Shown here: in pieces, positions 24,001-36,300 of the stretch | Numbering within the stretch: position 1 is the stretch's first letter | Layout of the letters: every line of letters starts with the position of its first letter | DNA from: Chloromonas sp. AAM2 | Lineage: Eukaryota > Chlorophyta > Chlorophyceae > Chlamydomonadales > Chlamydomonadaceae | Assembly (NCBI GenBank): GCA_004335635.1 | Contig: QAXH01005283.1 | Coordinates: 32,725-92,762, forward strand | Length of the DNA: 60,038 nucleotides | Direction of reading: 5' to 3' | The notes under the pieces: model-generated | What the model was told of the DNA's origin: nothing | The model's database searches: none | Seen by the model: only the letters and a program-made list of their open reading frames with translations | Program-made: the position numbers and the translations under genes

Positions 24001-27000
24001 CAGCTTGAGGTCAGGGGTGACAACCTGAAACACAGTTTGAAGAAGCACAATTGGAGATTACAGTCAAGCAAGTAGAGCTCTGGAATCAGGACCAGAAATG
24101 CAGAAATGGCCTGCCGACCAGATCCCTGACTGCCGCAGCAGGTTGATGGCGGAAAGCCACTAAAGAGGGACAGATACATGCATGACACACACATGCTCAT
24201 GGTCTGTGGGGCCAAGATCCCAGGCTGCATCTGTAGGCTTACGCCTTAATAATGGAAGCCACCGACAGCCATGCCTGCCCAGTCCCACCTGTGTGATGTC
24301 TGGGCAGCCCACATACGCTGACACGACCAGATTTCCCGGACACATGACCACCTCGCCGCCCGCCTTTGCCGCCATGGACAGAGAGTCCTTGCCGCCATCG
24401 CACGCAACACCCAGATCAAGCATCGCATCCCTGCAGGGGAGACGATGGATGGAGTCGACGCTCAGACGCACAGCTATGGCAGGTAAAGAGTGTGTGTTGC
24501 GTGTGCTTTGGTAAAGGGTAGCGGCCATGCACATAACAGCCCTCAGAGATCTTGGTGATATTTTTGTCGTCACAGGCACGCTCAAGAGTAGCAAATATAT
24601 TTGATGCATCATCAGGCCTGCTAGGGCGCATGGCGCGGAGTGGCAGCTGGTGCAACATAATGGAGTGCAATGCAGTGCTCTATGCAGATGCTGGGGGCAG
24701 GCTTGCTTCAGAGAGAAGATTATACTCTCCTTGGGGCGAACCCCTCAATTGACACGCATGAATGATACTTTAGGTTTTCATCACTAGCAGCACCCCATGG
24801 AAGAATGAGATCATGCATGGAATTGGCTGCATATGCAGAGCAGTTGCGTATGCCTGGCATGCAAGTAAGCGCTCAGATAAATCTCAGGGTTCTCATTCAC
24901 GGTATCTTCAGAAGCAGAACTGTAACTGTTAGCATCATCACTGCGCCTGTCCGCCAACAAAATGTAAACCAGGTGTGCAATTAGTGCTGTGCATTCAGCA
25001 ATGCAGCCATGAGATAAGCTAGACTTGGTGCATGTCATGTGTTTGTGGTGATGTACGAATGTAGTCCGTGGCCATGGCTGTGCTACACCATTCGCAGTGT
25101 ACACATGCTGACTCCAGACCATCACCTTGCTGCTTACCTGATCGACTCAGCAGCATCATACATGTCCACTCCCTCAGACTTCATCTTGGCAGCGTACATC
25201 CAGTTAACGGATGCACGCACATCCGGCAGCGAGGTAGCACGTGCCATGACCAGGTTAGTGAGGGCCTCGCCCAGCGAGAGGCGGGCCATGGCCGCGGGGT
25301 TGATGAGGCCCTTGATGGGCTGCTCGCCAATGGAGGTGGCCAGGCCTGTGTGGTTCTGGTGGGACTGGGCGAACACTGCCACGTCAGAGATGGGCAGCTG
25401 CAGGGGACCCACGCATTGCTGCTGGGCCACCAGACCTGCAAAAAGTGACACAGCAGTGACGTCTAGTTGGGCATTGCCTGGGCAGCGATGCTGTGTTTGA
25501 ATGTGCGTGATCAGAGGCACGGAAAGCATGCACACATGCAACTAAAATGCCAAGCAACGTTTCGTGCAAGGAACCTTGTTGTTGTCGCCATCAGTAGTCT
25601 GTAATGAGAAGAATGTTTATCAGCACCGGCACCCGAAGGAGCCTTGGCATTAGCATGGAATTCTGAAGCATCACAAGCGACAACTCATAGCAAAAGGTGC
25701 TTAGGACACATGCATGCCCGGCGGTATATGAAGATCATCTCTTGATCGCTCGGTCTGCAAGGATCATCTACTTTGCTCACCGGTAACGTGACGGTCGACC
25801 TTGTTGGTGAGGAAGCGCTTGGAGCAGACGCTCGGCAGACGCAGCACACGGTGCAGCGCATCTTGGGCGGTGGTGCCGGCTGGCAGTGCTAGCGGAATTA
25901 GCTTCCTAGGGACGCGCGAATAGGTGAAGGTCTTGTCAGGCATCTTGCCGAGCACCTTCTCAAGGTCCAGGTCCACAGCGTTAGGGGTGCCAGGGGGTGC
26001 GTTCTTGTCAACCAGCTTGACCCGGCCAGACCCGTCAATGGAGCCAATCACCTGCGCAGACAAAGAATATCAGAGAGCAAAACAGTGCATGGGGTAAGAC
26101 TGGGTACATTCCTGAGCGGGCGGGAAAAGCCTAGTGTCTGGAACACATGATCATCGCCAATGGATGCTCGGATGCAATGGGTCAGCAAGGCTCAGAGAAT
26201 TGTAGTCTATTGTTTTTTGCAGTCAGCGTCACATAAGTGGCTCCTTCCCAATGTTTCCTCATAGCCATGCACAGGCCAGCCATGCGCAATGCTCGATGAG
26301 ATGTCACAGACATGCATGCATGCTTGCGAGCGGCGCTCAGTCTTCCAGGTTGTACTCAATCCCGCAGGTCAGTAGTCTAACATGTATATATTGTGGTAAC
26401 ATCACAGCGCAGCCACATGCATGCACACAGAATAAGTGAGGCACATCGATGCTTGAGCATGCTGGGCTGGACGCCTCGGTCAGGCCTTCCATCACCTCTC
26501 AAGAATGGCCAGTGCTCACTGCGCCGTCCTTGTACCATAGGCCCGTGTCTCACCTGCATGAGGCAGCGCTCACGGTCACAGATGGCCTGCATGGCGTCAC
26601 GGGACTCCGGGCGAATGAGCATGCAGTCGTTCTCCTGGTACTCAGCGCCCCAGATCTCAAGCACGCTCAGCGTGTCATCACCAACCTTTACAGCGCGCAC
26701 GTCGATCTCTGCAGGGTCGAACAAAAGTTGGCAGATGTCATGCAAGCAACTGGTCAGGACCCATGCAATTGCTGCACACAGCGTCAGTGCATGGGGCAGC
26801 AGCAGCAAGCTAGCAGCACTCACCAGCACCCAGAGGGTAGATAATCTCCTTGACAACATTGCAGTTGCCGCCGGCGCCCTGGTCATGAATTTGCACAATG
26901 GGGTTCTTGTCACCCAGCTCAACGCAGCTGCGTACAACCCGCCACAACTTTTGGCTCATCTCAGCGTCACCACGCTGCACAGCGTTGAAATCAAGGTCGG

Positions 27001-30000
27001 AGTTCCCCTCGCGGCTCCTGCGTGGCCAATAAGCAATCCAGGGATTGAGGCATAGCAGCACATACCACACCATGCAAGCAGGAAATTTGCTAGGGTTTAC
27101 GGCGGGCTGAAGGACGTGTGACAAGCCTCAGAACAAACTGTAATGTCAAACTAAGAGCAGATGGCTCACCCTGATGGCACAGAAGAGGCAGCGCCGCCGC
27201 CCATGCCGATGCGGTAGGCGGGGCCGCCGATCTTGACCACCAACATGGAAATCTCCGGTGGGTTCTTCTCGAGATGCCTGTGCAGGAGCAAAACATATCA
27301 CTCAATTTTCCATTCCGGACAAAGCAGGTCAATGACTGGGCGGGCTTCTACCGATTGTCACATTTAAGATCTGCAAAAAGGACTGGCGGCGCACCTGTGG
27401 TCAATCTGCCCCACGCCACCGCTGAACATAATGGGCTTGATCCATTCGCGACGCTCGCCATCTGGCAGGCGTTGGCCGAAGGTGCGGCAATAGCCCGCGA
27501 TGAGGGGCTCGCCAAATTTATTGCCGTAGTCGCTGGCGCCATTGGAGGCATCGATCAAGATTTGCAGCGGCGATGCCAAGTTATCTGCGCAGTCGCACGC
27601 AAAATGTGAGTGAGCAGTGGCGGCCGGCAGGACTTATGCAAGGAGTCTGCACTGCAGAAGTGTGAGAAAGTGAAGGGAGGTACAAAAACAGGTGTCTTGC
27701 CGACAGCATGGGATGCGCAGGCCACTTCAAATCATAGTTTCCTCAACGTCAAGGTGCATGCTTGTCAGTCACCACAAGCACTAACGGCTCTTATGGTATT
27801 GCATGTGGTCCACCTACCAGGATATTCGAAGCTCGTGTCCTCCCATGGCTGCACAGCGCCATCGATATGCAGGTTGCCAGTGCAGTATCCAGCCGTGCCA
27901 GCGCCCATGATGGAGCCCGTGCCTGTTGCATGGGTGTCGCGCATGCGGCCACCTGCGCCTGTCTCAGCACCTGCATGCAAAAACATCACATGCATGCACC
28001 ACATCATACGCATGCACCACAACCCTTCTCACCAGTAAACCAAGGCTTGCTGTATCTGTCTTTGCCACCAAGGGCTCTATGCCTCTGCCCATGCTCTCCA
28101 TGCCCCTCTTGGCACATGACTCACCGGGATAAGGTGCAACAGCGCATGGGAAGTTATGGGTCTCTGCAGTGAGCAGCAGATCCCAGTCACGAGGCTGGGG
28201 TGCAAGGGCACTGGGGTTGCCAGGCTGCAGGGGCAGCATGGGCGTGCACTCGAAGCCGCGGATTGCCGAGCTGTTGTCGCAGAACGCCACCACGCTGTTG
28301 TTCGGGTTCACCTGCACAGAGTACGCTGCTTTACCACTAATGTAATGGTACGAAAGGCAGAGCAACATGCCTGGCATACACATGTGAAGCCAACCAGTTG
28401 CACAGCCTCTGAACCTGTCTATTGCGTGAATCGGAAGCATCTGTCGACAGTGTGTGTGGATGATTGTAATAGTATTTGACCAGTATTATTGCACCTGGTG
28501 TATGATCTAGGCTTGGCCACCTGCTTCGTTGCTGAGCCCAGCCTGCCCTTGCCCGCCCTTTCGCACCTTCCATGGTGTCTTGACAATGTTGAAAAGGTTG
28601 TCCGGCATCTGCTGCCCGTCAATGACCATGTTGCCCCGGAAGAACCAGTGGCGTGAGTGCTCGCTATTGGACTGGGCGATGTCAAACAGCTCCACGTTGG
28701 TGGGGTCCCGCTTCATGTCGTCTCTAAATGGGAAGGCAGGGCAAGGCAATACTCAATCGAGGGTCAGCCAACACTCCACCAGCAAGCAAGTCACTCTCTG
28801 CAGGCGTGTACATGTGTGTGCCTTGGTGGCTGTCGTTTGGATGCAAAGGAAGCAAACAGGAGGCTTGCAAGCTTAGTCCACACGTGCATGTGTGACATGC
28901 CTGACTCTCAGCTCAGCAGACCCATGTGTGCTCCGATTGCATGCACACTGAGTGGCTAGCAACACTTGCCACTCGTTTGCATCCCGCCGCTCCAGCTTAC
29001 TTGAAAAGCATGGTGTAGTAGTCCAGGTCCCATGTGTCAAAGGCCAGACCCATCTCCTGCAAGTTCAAGCGACAGCACGGTCAGCCAGACAAACTCAAGG
29101 CAATCAGCACGGCATGCAGCCTGCACATGTGATGACTTTGTTCAGCCACCACAGCATGACTGAGCAATGGCCTGCATCAGTTTACAGGAACATGACTCCC
29201 TGGTGATGTGTGCTGGCTTCATGCCCGGCGCCCCGTTAGTGTAACGGAGTACGTCCATTACATATGCCTAGCAAGTACCTTGCACATCAACGTTCTGGTA
29301 TTTTGGAAGCGTGACTTGCTGGTAATGTTGTGTGCTTGCCCCGCTGAAATCACTGTGCTCAGCCGCCAATACCATGACTGAGCGACCGCCTGCAATGATC
29401 TACAGCAGCGTGACTCCCTGTGATATGTGCTTGCCCGTGCTGTGTGCCTTGCCCCGCCTCCCACCTTGTTGATCGCCTCCAGTGCCTTGCGTCCTTCCTT
29501 CATGACGGGGACACTGAACACGGGGGCGGGCGGGTCCAGCACACGAAAGGTCTGCACGGGGCTCGGGTAGATCTCCTCCGTCATGCGGTCGTGCACCATG
29601 GCGCCAAAGGCAGCCTGCTCCTCGCCTGTGGGACAGTGGGAACGACCACGCACGAGTGCCCACCAAGAACGATGATGTGTTGTGCTGTCGGTCAACACAT
29701 CAAATCGTGTAGAGGGACTGGCTGGGTCACATCAGACTGGGCCACAGCTGCCTCAATAAGAGGGCAAGTGCTGGTGATCTAGCAGTGCACAGCCTGCTCA
29801 CTCACTGGACAGGGGTCGGGACGAGGTGAGGTGGTACCTCACGCTGCGCTCCAGCCTGCTGACCTTGGCCAGGCCGCAGCTGGCCGCGATCGACACGGCG
29901 TTTGTGGAGAAGGCGGTGGAAAAGCTCATGCGGGGACCCACCTCCACAACAACACCTGCGCATGGCGGGCAACGATTGGTCTGAACAGCCCCATGACATG

Positions 30001-30941
30001 GAGCGAATGGCGCATGCATGAACACTGTGTGACCTGGATAGCCCTGCTGTTGCTGGGTGACACTGCTTGTGCATTTTCACAGCTGGCGTGATCTCCTGAC
30101 GCCACAAGCTGCGCACCTGGCATGCCGGTGTAGCGGGACTCAGGGGTCAGCAGCTCGGGCTCAAAGGTCTCACGCAATAGCCTGTGCAGGGCCAGATGGC
30201 AAGCAGAATTTCAGGACGGCTGGCACAAGTACATCTATCCTTGATTGGAGCATCCAAATTGAGACAGAGTCTGACTTGCACATAAACCCAAGGGACCAGT
30301 GCACACGCCGGTGTTGCTACATTGGCCAGCGTGCTAAAAGCGCAAAACCTAGCAAGTTGATTCTGCCGTATGCAGCCATCATAACATATTTGGGTCTGCC
30401 ATTCAAGTTGGCAGGGCCTTTCTCATGTCTGATGCAAGACACCCACCAGGCCATGGTCTCAGCTTCCTTGGCCGTGAGAGTGGAATCCAACCCGATATTG
30501 TAACACTGCAGGGCAGACAACACTGTACACATGTATACCAACCTCAAAACAAGCGGCAGGCTGGAGTGTGACAGGTTGTGAGAGGTAGGGAATGCACGTG
30601 CTCTGAGCCACACGCACCTGCTCTGTATCAATGGCAGTGACAGCATCTGAAATTTTGCGCTGGACCTGCAGCAGCATAGTCATTCAGAAATAAGGGGAGC
30701 AACGCGTCATTTCAGAAGGAAGGGAGAAATTTGCTTGCGAATGTGGAAAAATGACCTGCTTGCAACCCAAAGGCATACATGCGCGTTGACATGTGAGCAC
30801 CTTTTTGAGAAGGGTGGTCATGGCGGACTGGCTGAGCCCAGGGTAGCGGTAAACCTGGATGACCTCAGTCTTGGTGGCCAGCTTGGCAGCCACGCTAGCT
30901 ACCGCTTCGCTGGAGCTCTTGGCACGCTCCTGCGCGAACAT
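21094..30941 (-). CDS. PUR4: Phosphoribosylformylglycinamidine synthase (FGAM synthase, PurL type)
   Basis: It converts FGAR, glutamine and ATP to FGAM in purine synthesis. Twenty-three exons, all in phase: 30941-30801 (start uncertain), 30665-30618, 30505-30447, 30181-30117, 29955-29806, 29625-29465, 29056-29001, 28723-28567, 28311-28125, 27970-27818, 27584-27395, 27277-27170, 27017-26824, 26708-26554, 26051-25781, 25435-25138, 24430-24289, 24024-23763, 23277-23093, 22701-22465, 22292-22153, 21997-21401, 21196-21094. The product is 1352 residues from the ATG at 30941, the usual eukaryotic size. Marks are SEHSRHWFF, TAETHNFPCAVAPY, DASNGASDYGNKFGEP, DQGAGGNCNVVKE, GGKDSLSMAAK, SAGHDISDGG, and a class I amidotransferase end with the nucleophile in SLGVCNGCQLM and MPHPERAF. 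The frame stays open upstream to ATGs at 31085 and 31187; the 31085 start would add 48 Arg/Ala/Ser/Cys-rich residues, a likely organelle signal, as in plants. Confidence 0.95.
29130..29450. repeat. Degenerate tandem units in a PUR4 intron
   Basis: Two copies of about 75 bp at roughly 29140-29215 and 29360-29435 share CAGCC(A/G)CCA, CATGACTGAGC, CCTGCA and GTGACTCCCTG-like blocks. A third, shorter copy lies at about 29290-29340. They lie between exons 29625-29465 and 29056-29001. Confidence 0.55.
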
Positions 30942-31187
30942 GCGGACAGTCCTTGACCGACATGAGGATGCCGCATGACATGGCGCACGTTTCCATGCGT
31001 GTAGGCGGCATTGCCTCGGCCATGCACGAGCTGCATCACTTACTGGAGACACAACACACGTTGTGATGCACAAGCGTCGTCCCATGCGCGCAGGAGCGGC
31101 ACCTACAGCGGAAATCTTAATTAGCTCAGTGCTGATGAAGATCGTCGGCGTTAGGAGGCGATTGCCGGCAAAACTAGCGGATGGCAC

Positions 31188-33317
31188 TCACTGGCGTTCT
31201 GCTGCTGGGCGCTGCATTGCAATCTCAATGGCGACTGCTGTACTGTCAGCAACCTGTGGCAACAAAGGGGCGGCGCACGTTGTGATGGCACGACTTTGCA
31301 GGCTGGTGCCGCAGTGTGTTGTGAGCATCCACATCATCTGCCCATACATCCAATATCAGACCTGGTGTTACTAGTTGCCAATCGCCGTGCAACGACAGGC
31401 AAGCCGCTGCTCTTGCCAGCTAGCCCTGGAGCTGTCTTGATGGGCAGCATGACTGCAACTAGGGTGACACTAAATGCACTGGTTATGCGACGTCTCAGCA
31501 ACGATTACGCGCTTGATGCTGCGCTGAGCGCGACATTGATCGCCTTCGAGGGCACCAGCATACAGCCAACACGACCAGGGGCATGGGGTCAGACCACGTG
31601 GAACGTGACACGGTTGAAAACGTGGTGTTCATGAGTGCATTCTGACTCCTATGTCAGTGAGCCTGCCCTGTGTCATACTCATCACGACACAAAGTCTCTC
31701 TCCCGCCATGCCTTTGTGGTCAGCACAGCCTGGGTTGAAGGTGGCAGGCCTCAGTTCTGCACAGGTGTGCCGCATGCATGGCTGTGTGCATGACTGCGCT
31801 GCATGCTGGAGCAACAAGGTTCTCCGAGTCACGTCTACGATGACATGTACGGCCATGACACGCTGCACCAAGCTGTCGTGAAGAGTTCTATGGTCAGTCG
31901 TTCCGAGGCGGGTGGGTGGAGAGGGAATTAACATGTCATCCTGTTCATGCACCAGTTGCATGGCACCTGGCACCACGTGGTGCGGTACAGGTGACTCACA
32001 GAGCTTTGTTGCTTCAGGCATACATGCAGCGCACCCATGCATACAGGAGATACATTGTTATGCGCAGGAGGCAGGCACTATTATTTTTGCCGACTATAAA
32101 CTCATTTTTGGCCAGAGGGGGAGTCCAGGACCCCCCCGGCCCCCTCTTCCCTGACAGCCTGTGTACCGGTCCATTACAGACTTTTGAGTATGCCATTGTG
32201 CTCAGTTCCATAAGAGCTTTCCAATGCACTGTTGAAAACAAAGAAGTGTTTAGGTATGAGTCATCTCCCAGGGTCAGAGACCTGTGCCGGTCCGGGGCAT
32301 CCCTGCCGGTTTCCGGCCGTTTTCGGACCCCGCATGGGTTTCCTGGTTCTTCTGAGTATGCCATTGTGTAGCTCTTGATGCGCTCGTCACAGTGGCATGT
32401 TCAAATCTTGATTCTGACTCGCCATTGGCCTACAAAACAATTTTCCCGGGAGGCTTCATATTTCCTCGAACACCCCTGAACCCCCCCCCTCACCCCCCTG
32501 TTCCAGACCAGCTCAGAATGGCCCCAGAATTTGAATGTAAGCTGCCTGGAGGGGACCTAGGCCATTGCTGTGAAGAAACTGGCCTACTCCTGGTATAGGT
32601 CGAAAGACACGGAAGTGCCTGCCTCCTGGTTATGCGCCAAGTGTTTGACCATGGTCGATGACTTTTCAGTTAGTGCAGTCTTCCCTGAGCGTGCATAGTA
32701 CTGGCCACACAGGAAAAGGTATCTGCACCCGCCTGGACAGCACTCGGTCAACGGGGTGGCCAGTCCCTCAAGTGACCAATACAACAAAGTGTGACTTGTT
32801 GCCAGTACAGATTCAGAAGCGGACAGCAGGGATGATTACAATCACCATCTATCCGTGTTATCCGTCTCAGGATCCGTGTGAGCAATACTATCCAGGCCTG
32901 AGCAAGATGTGATAGTGGTAGAACTCATGCCATGCAACAATTACCCGATCCTGTCGGCTACTACAGCTATCTAGCTCTCTCACGCGTGAAACACGTCCCT
33001 TCCTGCTACTTTGCTACTGCAACGGGTGCCGCTTTGTTTTGCCGAATCCTACCATGCATCAGAACTGTTGCAAATTGGCTGGTCAGACACGTGTCATGAG
33101 ATCAGCTGTGCCCTGTGGCCAAAGCGCAGTGACAATGAATATACCTGAAGATACATGAAGATACCTGGTGCATCCAAGCAGCCAACAGGCACAAGCATAA
33201 CCACACAAGTCACAGCCAGGAGTGTGGCTTGTAGAAAGAAGCACAGGCAGGTTCAAAGGACAGACGCAGCGGACAAGGCTGGCTGTAAGGCAGGGCTGTC
33301 GGTCAGGGGTGCTGCCC
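31188..33317. other. Intergenic region with repeat copies
   Basis: Between the 5' end of PUR4 and the 3' end of the next minus-strand gene. The promoter of PUR4 must lie at the left. A dispersed repeat copy lies at 32083-32203 and a fragment at 32345-32366. A short C-rich tract lies at 32484-32502. No gene was recognised. Confidence 0.5.
32083..32203 (+). repeat. Dispersed repeat family, copy 2
   Basis: Shares TTTTTGCCGAC, CTCATTTTTGG, CAGAGGGGGAGTCC, CCATTACAGACT and GAGTATGCCATTGTGCTCA with 14645-14765 in the same order and orientation. The final block recurs alone at about 32352-32367 (CTGAGTATGCCATTGTG), so this may be a nested or broken array. Confidence 0.75.
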
Positions 33318-36300
33318 TTACGGCAGCTCGGTCTTGCGCTTGATGCGTGATACGGTGTAGTGCACTGCCTGCTCTCGCGGGATCAAGTGGCGGCGCCGCC
33401 GCTCCTGTGCACACAAACCAATACACGGACAAATGCTGTCTGCAACCCTGCACACGTCACAGTGTACGTGTACGGGTTCAGATCAGCTTTCACACGTCCA
33501 GGGAAGCAGCAGTTGGGTTGCAAGTGCAAGCCGCTCAAGACAGTGTGATCAGATCAATCCACCGTGACTTGTCTCCTGCGCCGTCTGCGTTGCCTTGCAA
33601 AGCAACTCGTACAGATCATTCACGCCCTTTCTGCCCGGTGCATGTTTTCACTATGCAGCAAACGCCATCAAGTTTACTATTTGTACCTTGCCAGTCACCA
33701 TCGAGCCACACTCCCACCATCACTTGCCTGGACCAGACATGTCTCCTGCAAACACCAAGCCCTCTTCAACCCTCCTGCACAGCCCTGCCAGTCCTATCAT
33801 CCCAGTGCGGCTGTCACTCCCCCTTGCTTTGCAACCTAGCGAGCAGCATCCAACTCGAGGGAGCACCTCCCTGCCTTTGTGCTACCCCAGCCACCTATAT
33901 CCTACACCCTTCCACCCACCTGCCACACTGACTCCTCTGTGTTGAGCTGCCTCTTAGTGCTCCCGTCCTTCTCAACCACGAACAGGGGTGGGTACCTGGT
34001 GGCCCCGTCAGCGCTGATGTCGTACACCACCAGCGGGGCGGAGTCAAGCCGGCTCTCGAGGTTGGACTCGGACCGCGGCTTGCTGCCGTCCCACACCCCC
34101 GGTCCCCGCTGCGCAGGACAGGGGAACAGGTGTGAGCCTTTGATCAGGAGATGGCTGTCTCTCATGATAATATTCATAGCACTAAGCAGCAGCCGACATC
34201 ACCAAACACAGGTGTGGTCACACTTGAGAACTTCAAGCAATGAATGCTGTCGGTCAAGCTGCAATACCAAGGCTGCGGGATGCCTCAGCGCCTCACCAGA
34301 CCCAGGTTGAAGAGCAGGTCGGCCCTGAAGCGGCTGGCCAGCACCTGCTGCTGCCGCTGCGCCAGCGACCGGTTCAGCGCCGACAGCTGACCCTCCTCTG
34401 CTCCGTCAACAGCGGACAGAGGCTGACCCTGCAGGGCAAGTGGAGTAATGATGCAGGGTGAAGGAGAAGAAGAAAGCACAGTTGGGTGCTGCTTGCTGGC
34501 GTTATGCGCCATGTGTCAAATTGACAGAGGGGATCGCACCGGCACTCCACGGGTGTACGGATCACACTGCCTGACTGTCATAACCTTTGTCCACACTGTC
34601 CGTTCTGTTCACATGCGTTCCTTGACCGCCCTCCAAACCCCTGCAAATGCGGCATCTTCCACCGCCCTCCACCCCTTTCCTGTCCCCACAGCCGCCCCAG
34701 CCCACCTCAAATGTGGGGTAGCTGGGAACCCGAGCCACCTGCCGCTCCCCGCTGCCCCGGTGGTACCGCTTGCCCGCCGGGTGCGCGTCGATCCATGCGG
34801 CCACCGCGTCCCAGCTCGCGTCACCGCCCAGCGCGCCCAGGGCAGGGCTGCCAACCTCTGAGAACGCACAGAAACCGACAGGCACGTGTAGGACAACTTT
34901 CATTTACACCATGAATACCACTACCACCCCTACGCATCGCTGGATGGGATGTCTCTTAACAATTCAATGTGCGCTGTTCAGCCATGCTGGTTCCACCCAG
35001 TAAAAACGCAGCAGGAGCTCGCTATCCAAATGGCACCCACCCACGCATCCCACAAAAACCCAAAATGGCTTTCTAACCAACAGTTCCAATCCTCACCATC
35101 CATGATCAGCGCATCCCCTGGCTCTGGAGCCTTGGGCTTGAGCGGCGCCTGTCCCGCCGCCTCCCGCAGCTGGGCCCTGAGCTGCCCCGCAGTGGCCATG
35201 TCCCCGGCCGCTTCGAGCTGAAGGATCGCCTCCATGGTGGTCAGGCGGGTCAGCGAGGCGGGGTCGGCAGCATGCATCAGCTGCGAGGGAGCGGGCAAGG
35301 ATAGGATTGACTGAGCTGTGCATGGCCTGGGCCATGGCTTGACCGAGACCGGAGGTCGTGGGATGCGCACAGCATGGCAGCAACACTGCATGCCTGCGGG
35401 CTCTGCCGACTTTACACCACTAGGCAGCAGTACTTCAGGCGTTGACCATACTCCGCCATGGCTAACTCAACCCCACACCCTTACACGCTTTCACCCACCG
35501 AACCCAGCCAAACCCTATCCCCCACACGCGCTTACTTTGCTAGTGTTCTCATCTCCTGACCATGAACACCTCGGATGTTGGACCTCATGCCCTTACTCAA
35601 CGTAACCCAGCCAGGATTTCCCCAGCCGGCATGATGAATCTTGGGCCTCATACCCTGGCACTCACCCGAACCCACCCACCCCACACACACACACCTTGAG
35701 TGTCTCCATTCTCTCTTGGCTCGCCCCCAGCTTCGGATCCAGCTCCTGCATCGCCAGCAGTGACGCCCGGTACGCCCCGCTCAGCCGCTGCAGCCCCGCC
35801 AGCACACCATCCGCGGATGGGGAAGCGGGGCGGGGCGCCACGGGCTTGGCGCCTGATAGCTGTGCCTGGGCAGAGGCGAGGGCTGCCTGCGCCTCACCCA
35901 CTGCCTTGAGTGCCTGTATGAGCTGTGAATACTGGGCTGCAGTCACATGGCTGAAACCAAGCATGTCTGCCCCGCCATCCGCCACTGCCCCGCCTGGCTT
36001 TGCTGCTTGTGTTGCCCCGGCGGGCTGTGTCTTCAACGCAGGCAGATCCACAGCTGCAGCATTCAGCTGGGCGGCCATGTGCGGCATCTGATCCAGGAAA
36101 CGGACACGGAGGGTTGGCGGGAGGGTCTGTACAGCCCTCAGCAGTTCTGCTGCTTGCAAACTGCCAACTGCAGCTTCCAATTGGCTTGCTAATGCACTTG
36201 CACCAGCTCCGGCACTCGCTGCCCCAGCTCCACTTAACAGCTGTTGTAGCGCAGCGCTGGCTGCGGCCACCTGCCGTTCCCTCTCCATGACAGGGCTGTG

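Noticed and set aside
29221..29290. tRNA-like stretch (CCGTTAGTGTAACGGAGTAC)
   Set aside because: A small inverted repeat, but no T-loop GGTTCGA-type block or acceptor pairing; it lies in a degenerate intron repeat.
31900..32400. Retrotransposon coding remnant
   Set aside because: The frames here have no reverse transcriptase, integrase or gag motif; only the short non-coding repeat is supported.
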